64,000 nucleotides of DNA from assembly GCF_001655005.1 (NCBI RefSeq), contig NZ_LXET01000044.1, forward strand, positions 1 to 64,000, in the 5' to 3' direction. The notes under the pieces are model-generated. The model saw nothing but the letters and a program-made list of their open reading frames with translations, ran no database searches and was not told the origin of the DNA. The position numbers and the translations under genes are program-made. Below, in pieces: positions 26,488 through 34,252 of the stretch (position 1 is its first letter; every line of letters begins with the position of its first letter). Origin of the DNA: Hafnia paralvei ATCC 29927 (GTDB lineage: Bacteria; Pseudomonadota; Gammaproteobacteria; Enterobacterales; Enterobacteriaceae).

Positions 26488-26735
26488 CACCGCGCCTCAT
26501 TAATCACAAACTTAACCACACCAAACGTCTCCAGCTCCTCCCCTTCATAAAGCTCTATAGGTGGATAAGCAGGGTTCTCTGCTAAAAGCATAGTTCTTGG
26601 GTGAGTGACATAACGTTTTACGGTGAACTCACCACCAAGGCACGCAATGATAATGTCGTTATGCTGGGGTCTGATACTCGAATCCACTAACAATAGTGAG
26701 CCGTCGAAAATGCCAGCCCCTGTCAACACGGACAA
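26487..26735 (-). pseudogene. umuD: umuD, N-terminally truncated remnant
   Basis: The last 75 or so codons of UmuD are clear: GIFDGSLLLVDSS, then GGEFTVKRY with the catalytic Lys. They are preceded by unrelated sequence with a stop in frame (TGA near 26791). The self-cleavage site and the catalytic Ser (normally in GDSM just before this segment) are absent. The join is near codon TGAG of the surviving part. Translation could only begin at a TTG. No SOS box precedes it. I read it as a deletion or recombination scar that decapitated an umuDC operon. Confidence 0.85.
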
Positions 26736-27005
26736 AGTCAGTGGCGGCTCTTGCCCTGCTGATAGTTCTCCCAGCCAGTATTGCGGTGTTCATGCATCGG
26801 TCTGTGGTCGTATTGCGACAGCCGTGCTTACGGCTGGCTCTTGGTATTAGTTTTGGCATAGATCCCCAATAGAAAACACCATCAACAGTGGGCTATGAGA
26901 AAATTTAATGCATTGATTTTATAAAAAATAAGATCACATAACGAGAAAACACAATCTATACTTCAATAAGTATTAATATGAAAACAATTTAATATGGTGT
27001 ATCGC

Positions 27006-27704
27006 ATGCAAAAGTTATCTACTTTAATTGACGAAAAAAAGGATGCTTTTGGAAATCATCCTTTTTTTTACTATCTTAAAGACTCGTCTGTTCCCTTGAA
27101 TGAAAGGCTTTCCTTTCTACCTTATATTTCACATTTCGTTATGACATTTAGTGATATAAATAAATACGTTCTTCCATTCGAAACCCCAATGAATGATCTA
27201 GAATTAGCAGTAAATACACACGCCAAAGAAGATTCAAATCATTGGCCGTGGTTTATTAATGATCTGACAGAAACTGGAAATGATAAAAATATGCTCCTGT
27301 CTGACCTCCTCAAAAAACTCTGGTCTGAAAAGCTGCACAGAAGTCGTATGTTGAGCTATAGCCTTATACAATTAGTTGTTAACCAACCAGCCCAGTTACG
27401 CTTAGTTGCTATTGAAGTTATGGAGGCTACCGGAAATAAAACATTTGAGGTTCTAACAGCTATTACGGCAGATTCTGATGTAAAACTCAAATATTGTGGA
27501 AGTTTACATCTTTCACATGAAAGTGGGCATACAATAGGTAGCCAAGATGAACTTATCGACACATTAGTTTTGACTAATGAAGAACTAGAACAAGCCAATA
27601 ACATAATAAACTCTGGTTTTTATTCATTTACATCATTCTTTGATGAGTTGTTAGTGAACGTAAGCTCACATAGGTATAAAACCTCTTTTTATATTAACGC
27701 TTAG
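27006..27704 (+). CDS. haem-oxygenase-fold family protein, function unknown
   Basis: A 232-residue, almost wholly alpha-helical protein. The HAKEDSNHWPWF segment and the later HLSHESGHT segment supply clustered His/Glu side chains, as seen in haem-oxygenase-like di-iron oxidases and related iron-containing redox proteins. This assignment is by pattern only; no catalytic role should be assumed. The gene is AT-rich, lies on the opposite strand to the retron and umuC, and has no co-directional partner. I chose the second ATG (27006); the first is at 26994, and neither has a strong ribosome site. Confidence 0.55.
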   Translation: MQKLSTLIDEKKDAFGNHPFFYYLKDSSVPLNERLSFLPYISHFVMTFSDINKYVLPFETPMNDLELAVNTHAKEDSNHWPWFINDLTETGNDKNMLLSDLLKKLWSEKLHRSRMLSYSLIQLVVNQPAQLRLVAIEVMEATGNKTFEVLTAITADSDVKLKYCGSLHLSHESGHTIGSQDELIDTLVLTNEELEQANNIINSGFYSFTSFFDELLVNVSSHRYKTSFYINA

Positions 27705-27744
27705 ATTTTGATACTGCTACCGACTCATATGTTCGTTCACAAGT

Positions 27745-28170
27745 TTATCCGGCGCTATAAGCGCGGTCAGCCTCTTTTGCATACTCTCTTGCTGCTTCGT
27801 TTGATTCGCTGAGCAACTGGGTAAGCAATATGATGGTTTGGAACTTTGCCGCGCTTGAGCTGACAGCACTGGAAAGTTTGCCGGTTTCACTATCTGCAAA
27901 TTGCTGCCTGAACTGTGCGAGCTGTTCCCGCAACCTCACAGCAGGACGCTGCGCATCAATAGCATCAGCCTTAAGCCGTTTGTTACCTTCGTCTTCCTGT
28001 CGCTGAACTATAGCTTCAGAATCCTCTTTATCACACGGCGTCCATTTCAACTGCCAAGATTTATCAGTATCACAGTAGCCTGCTGAGTAAGCCCCTAATA
28101 ACGACAAAGCCACCAGCGCGGTAGGGTTAATTCGGCAGTAGATATGAAAAAGGCCCCTCATAGGGAGCAT
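27745..28170 (-). CDS. Rz-like spanin (DUF2514), phage lysis remnant
   Basis: A 141-residue protein matching the DUF2514 type of phage Rz-like i-spanin: an N-terminal hydrophobic signal-anchor (ALVALSLLGAYSAGY), a charged coiled-coil middle rich in Gln/Glu/Arg and the LSESNEAAREYAKEADRA region near the end. Related proteins usually continue past this point with a conserved Cys-containing tail, so a premature stop after YSAG is likely. No holin, endolysin or structural genes accompany it. It shows that the island has phage ancestry. Confidence 0.65.
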   Translation of the reverse strand: MLPMRGLFHIYCRINPTALVALSLLGAYSAGYCDTDKSWQLKWTPCDKEDSEAIVQRQEDEGNKRLKADAIDAQRPAVRLREQLAQFRQQFADSETGKLSSAVSSSAAKFQTIILLTQLLSESNEAAREYAKEADRAYSAG

Positions 28171-28188
28171 ATGAAGATTCTTAAATGC

Positions 28189-28422
28189 TTACAACGAAAA
28201 TTGCTGAGCCCACTCAGTTATCTGCTGCGGATAGATAAACCGAATGTTGAATGAGTGGAGAGGATTCTGAACTGCTTCTAAATACCCGACACAGGGATAG
28301 CTTTTGGGTCGATTATTGAACACATAATCAGCAATATCAGCTTCATCAGTAAGGTCATCATTTGCAAAACATGTGGCTCTGCCCCATAAATCATATTCAG
28401 CTTCGTTCAGTAGCAGCTCCAT
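28189..28422 (-). CDS. hypothetical 77-residue protein
   Basis: A small acidic protein starting MELLLNEAEYDLWGR, with a FANDDLTDEADIADY segment and a hydrophobic-aromatic C-terminus. I do not recognise it. The ATG is preceded by GCCGAGAAAACTC, a weak ribosome site. It lies 18 bp from the spanin-like gene on the same strand and after a terminator-like hairpin, which suggests a separate transcript. It could be a real cargo gene of the island. Confidence 0.45.
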   Translation of the reverse strand: MELLLNEAEYDLWGRATCFANDDLTDEADIADYVFNNRPKSYPCVGYLEAVQNPLHSFNIRFIYPQQITEWAQQFSL

Positions 28423-28500
28423 GAGTTTTCTCGGCGGTAAGTTAATACGAATATAGATTAGCTAAACTAGAGATAATGGTACTGAATACTGAAAAGATAT

Positions 28501-28559
28501 AGGGAGGTGAACAAAAACACTAAGTGCAACGAACCATAGTGTTACGCCCTATCCTCCCT
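28501..28559 (-). terminator. nested inverted repeat after the ycgJ-like gene
   Basis: Outer arms AGGGAGG (28501-28507) and CCTCCCT (28553-28559) enclose inner arms AACACTA (28516-28522) and TAGTGTT (28537-28543). It lies 11 bp after the YcgJ-like stop. It can form a two-tier hairpin and is probably the 3' end of that transcript, although no long T-run follows. Confidence 0.55.
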
Positions 28560-28569
28560 GATGGTTTTG

Positions 28570-28935
28570 TTATGGCTTATGCCCGTACAAGAGCTCAGTA
28601 TAATGCTCATCTACCTTGCCACTACGTTTACCATCTACACCAAAATAGCGATCTTTTCGGCATAGTCTCTCTGTACTATCACAAAAGACACCATTAGAAA
28701 AAGTGAAAGCAGAATGATCGAAATTACCTTGAGCTGTTAGCCGCTTCCCCTTCTTCTTGCCTAAGTACCGAGTAGTCAGTTCTGCAGATACACCTTTATC
28801 ATTAGCACAAAAATACACATCACAAACAACCCCATCGACAGGAGAGCGTGGACTACTTTTCGTTGTATTAGCCATCACATTCGCAGAAAGAGCCCCTAAT
28901 GATAGGGCGATAACAACCAGTAATTTATTGACCAA
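28570..28935 (-). CDS. YcgJ-like exported protein
   Basis: A 121-residue secreted protein with a clean signal peptide (MVNKLLVVIALSLGALSANVMA). The mature part carries four Cys (GVVCDVYFC, GVFCDSTERLC) that probably form two disulphides, and the FTFSNGVFCD motif that I associate with E. coli YcgJ. The function of YcgJ is unknown. The ATG follows GAGGGGAATTTTG. It is inside the tRNA-Leu island. Confidence 0.7.
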   Translation of the reverse strand: MVNKLLVVIALSLGALSANVMANTTKSSPRSPVDGVVCDVYFCANDKGVSAELTTRYLGKKKGKRLTAQGNFDHSAFTFSNGVFCDSTERLCRKDRYFGVDGKRSGKVDEHYTELLYGHKP

Positions 28936-29286
28936 AATTCCCCTCCAGAGTAGTAGCTAGCCACATATTCCTCACCAGATTCACTGGCTAATATTCAGTA
29001 TATAGTAACGCTAAGGCCCCTAAAGCTACATTACAAAAATCCTATATCTGCCAGATATCATTCACTAACCTTGATACCTTGGAGATTACTTCGTTACTAC
29101 TTTACGCAGTTCTAAATTCGGGAGTAAACAGCATATTCGTAGTCCACCAGCCATCAGGAGCAGGCTATATCAGGGCACAAAAATGCATCGCAAACGGCAA
29201 GATATGATAGGAAGATTGCGATAGTTCCTGCTGTGGGGGATCAATAATATTATGAAAGTGAATTCTGAAGGGAAAAACAGGCACAA
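28936..29286. other. right end of the tRNA-Leu island, non-coding
   Basis: 351 bp between the YcgJ-like start and the right attachment duplicate. This is where an integrase would be expected for a tRNA-targeting element, but no ORF or recognisable integrase fragment is present. Confidence 0.6.
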
Positions 29287-29306
29287 AAAAACCGCCTCTC
29301 GGCGGT
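29285..29306 (-). terminator. terminator of the Gly-Cys-Leu tRNA operon
   Basis: On the minus strand, ACCGCC-GAGA-GGCGGT is followed by seven T residues in all. It lies 44 bp after the tRNA-Leu CCA end and is a strong intrinsic terminator. A mutated copy sits at the left island boundary. Confidence 0.88.
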
Positions 29307-29405
29307 CACGACACTGCTTTATTGCTTTGATTATTCTAGTAAATTTCCTTGGTACCCGGGACGAGACTTGAACTCGTACAGCCTTACAGCCGAGGGATTT
29401 TAAAT
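29287..29405 (-). repeat. attachment-site duplicate: tRNA-Leu 3' end, right (intact) copy
   Basis: The 119-bp partner of 21722-21840 (7 mismatches). It covers the 3' part of the intact tRNA-Leu and its terminator. Together the two copies bracket about 7.4 kb of accessory DNA. Confidence 0.88.
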
Positions 29406-29436
29406 CCCTTGTGTCTACCGATTCCACCACCCGGGC
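29350..29436 (-). tRNA. leuZ: tRNA-Leu(UAA)
   Basis: 87 nt beginning GCCCGGGTGG and ending GTACCA, with an encoded CCA. It has the long variable arm of class II tRNAs and a TTTAAAA anticodon loop (anticodon TAA). The order tRNA-Gly, tRNA-Cys, tRNA-Leu after pgsA is the same as glyW-cysT-leuZ in E. coli. Its 3' end is the integration target of the adjacent island. Confidence 0.97.
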
Positions 29437-29446
29437 TAAGGAAATT

Positions 29447-29520
29447 TGGAGGCGCGTTCCGGAGTCGAACCGGACTAGACGGATTTGCAATCCGCTACAT
29501 AACCGCTTTGTTAACGCGCC
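29447..29520 (-). tRNA. cysT: tRNA-Cys(GCA)
   Basis: 74 nt beginning GGCGCGTTAA and ending GCGCCTCCA. The anticodon loop TTGCAAA gives GCA. Middle gene of the three-tRNA operon. Confidence 0.97.
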
Positions 29521-29572
29521 AAAATCTTTAGCTTTTAACTTAGGCTCGCATTTTCATGCCAGCTTTTAAATT

Positions 29573-29648
<76 letters not shown>

Positions 29649-29806
29649 TGAGTATTTAAGTCAGTTAACGTCACTAACTTAGCTACTTGTATCTTCTGGC
29701 TTTTCATCGTTGCCGTCTGATGCGATGCATTCTACTTATCTCACGAACTGCGTCAACATCATTTTTATCTCATAACGACTGTTTGCTGATTTTTAACGCA
29801 TTTCGA

Positions 29807-30355
29807 TCACGGTTCGAGCAAATCATTCCGTGCAGCGTTCAAATATTGGAACATGGACCAGAATGTCAGTACCGCAGCAATATAGAGCGCAATGACGCCA
29901 GCGACGATAACATAGCCATCTGGGCGCCACAGTAACGCAACCAGCGATAGCATCTGCGCAGAAGTTTTCACCTTACCAATCCACGACACAGCCACACTAC
30001 TGCGCTTGCCGATCTCCGCCATCCACTCACGCAGCGCTGAAATGATGATTTCACGGGCAATCATCGTTGCAGCAGGTAGAGTGATCCACCAAACATGATA
30101 GTGCTCAGTAACCAACACCAGCGCCGTGGCAACCATGACTTTGTCGGCGACGGGATCAAGGAATGCCCCAAAACGTGTGGTTTGCTTCCATCGACGAGCT
30201 AGAAAACCATCAAACCAATCCGTTACCGCTGCAAACACAAAAATCAGCGCACAGGCAAGAGGTGCCCAGACAAACGGAAGGTAGAATGCCACAACAAAGA
30301 ATGGGATCAGGATAACGCGAAATAGAGTGAGTAAGGTCGGTATATTTAATCGCAT
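29807..30355 (-). CDS. pgsA: phosphatidylglycerophosphate synthase PgsA
   Basis: PgsA makes phosphatidylglycerophosphate from CDP-diacylglycerol and glycerol-3-phosphate, the committed step to phosphatidylglycerol and cardiolipin. The 182 residues equal the E. coli length. The CDP-alcohol phosphotransferase signature D-G-x2-A-R-x8-G-x3-D-x3-D is complete (DGFLARR, then GAFLDPVAD). Several membrane helices are evident. It follows uvrC by 57 bp in the uvrY-uvrC-pgsA order shared with E. coli. Confidence 0.98.
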   Translation of the reverse strand: MRLNIPTLLTLFRVILIPFFVVAFYLPFVWAPLACALIFVFAAVTDWFDGFLARRWKQTTRFGAFLDPVADKVMVATALVLVTEHYHVWWITLPAATMIAREIIISALREWMAEIGKRSSVAVSWIGKVKTSAQMLSLVALLWRPDGYVIVAGVIALYIAAVLTFWSMFQYLNAARNDLLEP

Positions 30356-30412
30356 AGCGTGAGGTAACTATCTTCCGTATGTGGATATTGTTTGTATGTT
30401 GCTACAATGCCC

Positions 30413-32245
30413 TTAGTGTTTCAATGCATTGTGGATCTTTTCTGCCAAAGCCTGTGAAATACCAGGCACTTTTGCAATTTCTTCCACGCTTGCATTCATT
30501 AAGGGTTGCAGCCCCCCCATATACTTCAAAAGCGTCTGGCGGCGTTTAGGGCCAACGCCTTCGATAGTTTCAAGTGAGCTCGTGTTACGCACCTTGGCTC
30601 GTTTTTTACGATGCCCCGTGATCGCGTGATTATGAGAATCATCACGAATATGCTGGATAAGGTGCAACGCAGGTGAATCAGGAGGTAGAGAAAACCCTTC
30701 CCCCTCAGGCTGTAAAAACAACGTTTCCAGCCCTGCTTTACGATCGCTACCTTTTGCGATTCCTAGCAACAGCGGGCGATGTTTATCCCACGGAACATCC
30801 AGTTCTGAAAAGACCTCTTTCGCCTGGCCCAACTGCCCTTTGCCACCGTCGATAAAAATCACATCTGGGATTTTGTCTTCTTCTAGCGCTTTGCCATATC
30901 GGCGGCGTAACACTTGGTTCATTGCAGCATAGTCATCCCCAGGCGTGATCCCGTTGATATTGTAGCGGCGATACTCTGAACGCACCGGTCCATTACGATC
31001 AAAAACCACGCAAGATGCAACGGTCTCCTCTCCCATCGTATGACTGATATCAAAACACTCCATCCGGCGGATATCAGAAAGATGCAAGACTTTCTCGAGC
31101 TCCGTTAATCGCTGATGAATAGTAGATTGCTGAGAAAGTTTGGTGCTCAACGCAGTTTGCGCATTGGTTTTAGCCAATTTCAAGTAACGAGCACGATCGC
31201 CTCGTGGCCGAGTCTGAATATTGACCTTGCGACCCGCAAGCTCAGAAATAGAATCGGAGAGAATATCTTTTTCCGGCAACGTAAAGTCGAGCAATATTTC
31301 ACCTGGAAGCGTACGAATCTGGCTGCCTTGTAAATAGAACTGCCCCACAAAAGTCTGCACGACTTCACTTAACTCTGTACCACTCGGCACTTTAGGGAAA
31401 TAGCTTCTGCTTCCTAGTATTTTACCCTGCCGGATAAATAGTACGTGTACGCAGGCCATGCCTGAATCGAACGCAACGCCAATAACATCCAGATCGTCGC
31501 TGTTGCCAGAAACAAATTGTTTTTCAGTAACTCTACGTACTGCCTGAATTTGATCTCGAATACGTGCGGCTTCTTCAAACTTGAGCGCTTTACTCGCGTC
31601 TTCCATACGCACAACCAAAGACTCCAATACTTGGTTGTCCTTACCAGAAAGGAATAGGCGAACATAATTTACCTGCTGCTCATATTCCTCATCGCTGACC
31701 AAACCTTTAACGCAAGGTCCCAAACAACGGCCAATCTGATATTGAAGGCAAGGACGCGAGCGGTTGCGATAAACGCTATTTTCGCATTGGCGAATAGGAA
31801 ATAACTTTTGTAAAAGCGCTAGCGTTTCGCGCACCGCGTAGGAGTTAGGGAATGGACCAAAATACTCCCCTTTAGCATGTTTCGCGCCGCGATGGATTGA
31901 CAACCGAGGATGAGTATCGGCGCTAAGAAAAATGAGAGGGTAAGATTTATCATCCCGTAGTAAAACGTTATAGCGTGGCTGATAAAGCTTGATGTAGTTA
32001 TGCTCAAGCAGCAATGCCTCTGTTTCCGTATGGGTTACGGTTACATCGATCTGAGCAATGTTTTTGACCAGTGTCTCTGTCTTGCGACTCCCCACATTCT
32101 GGCGGAAATAGCTAGAAAGACGCTTTTTCAGATCTTTAGCCTTACCGACATAAATAACCGTTTCAGTGGCGTCATACATACGATAGACGCCGGGCTGATG
32201 AGTTACCGTTTTTAAAAATTCTACAGGTTCAAAACGTTCAGTCAC
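30413..32245 (-). CDS. uvrC: excinuclease ABC subunit C
   Basis: UvrC makes both incisions in nucleotide excision repair. From the GTG at 32245 the protein is 610 residues, the same as E. coli. Domains in order are: a GIY-YIG nuclease (PGVYRMYD, VIYVGKAKDL) for the 3' cut, a UvrB-binding UVR motif (about 200-235), an RNase H-like nuclease for the 5' cut, and tandem helix-hairpin-helix motifs at the end (IEGVGPKRR and KVPGISQALAEKI). The start overlaps the uvrY stop by 8 bp. A longer in-frame ATG at 32278 lies inside uvrY and adds non-conserved residues. Confidence 0.97.
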   Translation of the reverse strand: MTERFEPVEFLKTVTHQPGVYRMYDATETVIYVGKAKDLKKRLSSYFRQNVGSRKTETLVKNIAQIDVTVTHTETEALLLEHNYIKLYQPRYNVLLRDDKSYPLIFLSADTHPRLSIHRGAKHAKGEYFGPFPNSYAVRETLALLQKLFPIRQCENSVYRNRSRPCLQYQIGRCLGPCVKGLVSDEEYEQQVNYVRLFLSGKDNQVLESLVVRMEDASKALKFEEAARIRDQIQAVRRVTEKQFVSGNSDDLDVIGVAFDSGMACVHVLFIRQGKILGSRSYFPKVPSGTELSEVVQTFVGQFYLQGSQIRTLPGEILLDFTLPEKDILSDSISELAGRKVNIQTRPRGDRARYLKLAKTNAQTALSTKLSQQSTIHQRLTELEKVLHLSDIRRMECFDISHTMGEETVASCVVFDRNGPVRSEYRRYNINGITPGDDYAAMNQVLRRRYGKALEEDKIPDVIFIDGGKGQLGQAKEVFSELDVPWDKHRPLLLGIAKGSDRKAGLETLFLQPEGEGFSLPPDSPALHLIQHIRDDSHNHAITGHRKKRAKVRNTSSLETIEGVGPKRRQTLLKYMGGLQPLMNASVEEIAKVPGISQALAEKIHNALKH

Positions 32246-32894
32246 TATTTGACAGCTTCTCTGCACTGCACAATCCATGGCGAATCGCTAGGTGCGTCAA
32301 TTCAACGTCACCACTAATATTGAGTTTACTAAACATACGATAACGGTAGCTGTTTACCGTCTTCGGACTCAAATTGAGCTGTTCGGAAATCTCAACAACC
32401 TTACTACCTTTGGTTAGCATCAACATAATTTGCAGCTCACGCTCAGACAAACTGGCAAAGGGCGAATCTGTTTGTGGCGTTAGCTGGCTAAGTGCCATCT
32501 GCTGTGCAATATCCGAGGCGATATAACGCTGCCCTGAATGAACCGCACGTATGGCGTTCACCACTTCTTGTGGCGCAGCACCCTTACTCAAATATCCAAA
32601 CGCGCCAGCTTGCATCACTTTAGCTGGCAGTGGGTTCTCGGTATGAATGGTCAGCATGATGACTTTTACATCAGGGTTATAGCGTAATATTTTACGCGTT
32701 GCCTCAAGCCCACCAATACCCGGCATATTCATGTCCATTAATACGATATCTGCGCTGTTACTGCGGCACCATTTAACGGCGTCTTCACCGCACTGTGCTT
32801 CGCCAACAACTTTGATCCCTTTGATATCTTCAAGAATGCGTCGAATCCCTGCGCGCACCAGTTCGTGGTCATCAACAAGAAGAACGCTGATCAA
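32238..32894 (-). CDS. uvrY: response regulator UvrY (BarA partner)
   Basis: UvrY is the response regulator of the BarA-UvrY system that activates the Csr small RNAs. It is 218 residues from the TTG at 32894, the same as E. coli. The receiver domain has the DD pair (8-9) and phospho-acceptor Asp54 (VLMDMNMPG); the C-terminal LuxR-type HTH reads LSERELQIML to LSPKTVNSYRYRMFSKL. A GGGAGA ribosome site is 8 bp before the TTG, which decides the start over an in-frame TTG 15 bp upstream. Confidence 0.97.
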   Translation of the reverse strand: MISVLLVDDHELVRAGIRRILEDIKGIKVVGEAQCGEDAVKWCRSNSADIVLMDMNMPGIGGLEATRKILRYNPDVKVIMLTIHTENPLPAKVMQAGAFGYLSKGAAPQEVVNAIRAVHSGQRYIASDIAQQMALSQLTPQTDSPFASLSERELQIMLMLTKGSKVVEISEQLNLSPKTVNSYRYRMFSKLNISGDVELTHLAIRHGLCSAEKLSNSD

Positions 32895-33502
32895 AGAAAA
32901 GTCTCCCAAAAGAAGGAACTAATGACATGTTTTTACTGCCAGTACGAAGACGATAATACTGTTTTTTGAACCAAGAATGAATAGTTTAATCACTTAATAC
33001 TGACATTATTATTTCCTATTGACCAATGACTATATTGAGATCGCCAACAGACACATTCATACGAGAAAAAAGGACTATCAGGCGTTCGATAACACAAAAA
33101 TAAACATTAAAATCAAACAGATAAAAACAACCCAACAATAATACAGCAATTAGATAATTGAGCGTAAACAAGTCGTTAAATTAATAATTTTTTTGCTTAC
33201 AAAGTGAATACTCTCAGCACGAAATATCGATTTCATAATGAAACTTGTTATTGGTAATAACAAATTGAATATATTTTACCCACGCTGCGCGAACATTCGC
33301 CAACGGAAATTTTTATCTATACGAGAAAGAATAAAAACATTATCACTGATAAAACCTTGGTCGAACCACATCCTCAAATCCCTACATCTGTGATATACTT
33401 CGCAGCTTGAAAATTCCGTCACTCAATGGCTATCCGTATAGACATTTGTACGTGATTGATTTAGAAGCATCTCGGACAAAAACACACCACTAAAGGTAAA
33501 AT
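32895..33502. other. intergenic region between uvrY and yecF
   Basis: 608 bp separating two divergent genes, AT-rich. A plausible sigma-70 promoter for yecF lies at TTGGTC (about 33357) to TATACT (about 33394), although the spacing is wider than ideal. In E. coli sdiA follows yecF; no sdiA is seen here. No conserved RNA is recognised. Confidence 0.4.
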
Positions 33503-33727
33503 ATGAGCAACGTAGATTTCTCAACCGAATCCACTATCGAAACTCTGGCCAACGAAGTCGCGTGCTTAAAAGCCACTTTGACATTCATGCTGAAAGCTAT
33601 GGGTCAAGCCGATGCGGGTAAAGTTATTATCAACATGGAAAAATTTGCGGCTCAACTCGAAGATGCCTCTCAGTCAGAGTCTTTCAAACATGCTATTTGC
33701 CAGATTAAGCACGCTTACCGTCAATAA
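33503..33727 (+). CDS. yecF: YecF, DUF2594 protein
   Basis: A 74-residue DUF2594 protein matching E. coli YecF in length, with the conserved LANEVACLKATLTFMLKAMGQADAG core, likely one helical hairpin. Its function is unknown; in E. coli it lies near sdiA and uvrY. The ATG follows TAAAGGTAAAAT. An intrinsic-terminator-like hairpin follows the stop. Confidence 0.9.
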   Translation: MSNVDFSTESTIETLANEVACLKATLTFMLKAMGQADAGKVIINMEKFAAQLEDASQSESFKHAICQIKHAYRQ

Positions 33728-33739
33728 TCTGCTTTAGGT

Positions 33740-33765
33740 TTGGCTTGCGTTGATGTGCAAGCCAA
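33740..33765 (+). terminator. terminator of yecF
   Basis: Perfect 9-bp arms TTGGCTTGC / GCAAGCCAA with an 8-base loop, 12 bp after the yecF stop, followed by CTCTTAT. The stem is strong; the T-tract is modest. Confidence 0.7.
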
Positions 33766-34252
33766 CTCTTATACTGCCCTACCTTAATCAAGCGTCCTTA
33801 GCCGCTTTGTTATGCACTGACATTGCGTAATTATATAAACTAGGCTTAGCTTGTGGGAGTAACACTCAACGTACGTTGTTCTCTCTATTCATTGCCGTTC
33901 AGCTCCTCCCAAAATTTCATACCAAAAACAAGTCACGCAGTATCAAGATGACAAGTAAATCAGTGTCGGTGCATCTCCCCGAGTATATAATTCGGATGAA
34001 TGAGAGCCCCAAAAGATGCAGATTAAAATATGCCGATGATATATCTCAGTACATATAACAAAACACATAATTTTTATTTATGAGAAAATATAAATGCAAA
34101 TGGGAAATGAATAGTTTAGCTATCTAATATAAGAGAAACGCACACGGGATGATATGCAGAGCGATAGTATCAGCAGATATACTGAGTGACTTACCTATAA
34201 ACCTGATAAACTATCTAGCCTTTTAACTCTGCTGTCAGGTGTGGTTTTGCAA
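33766..34252. other. intergenic region before the GT9 gene
   Basis: 487 bp of AT-rich DNA. A 60-codon ORF at 33876-34058 has no ribosome site and no recognisable content. I see no promoter of high quality and no RNA. Confidence 0.4.

Noticed and set aside
26659..26859. 66-codon ORF upstream of the umuD remnant as the missing UmuD N-terminus
   Set aside because: None of its three minus-strand frames reads like UmuD residues 1-60 (no FPSPAADYVE block).
33876..34058. 60-codon ORF between yecF and GT9
   Set aside because: No ribosome site, low-complexity AT-rich sequence, no similarity.
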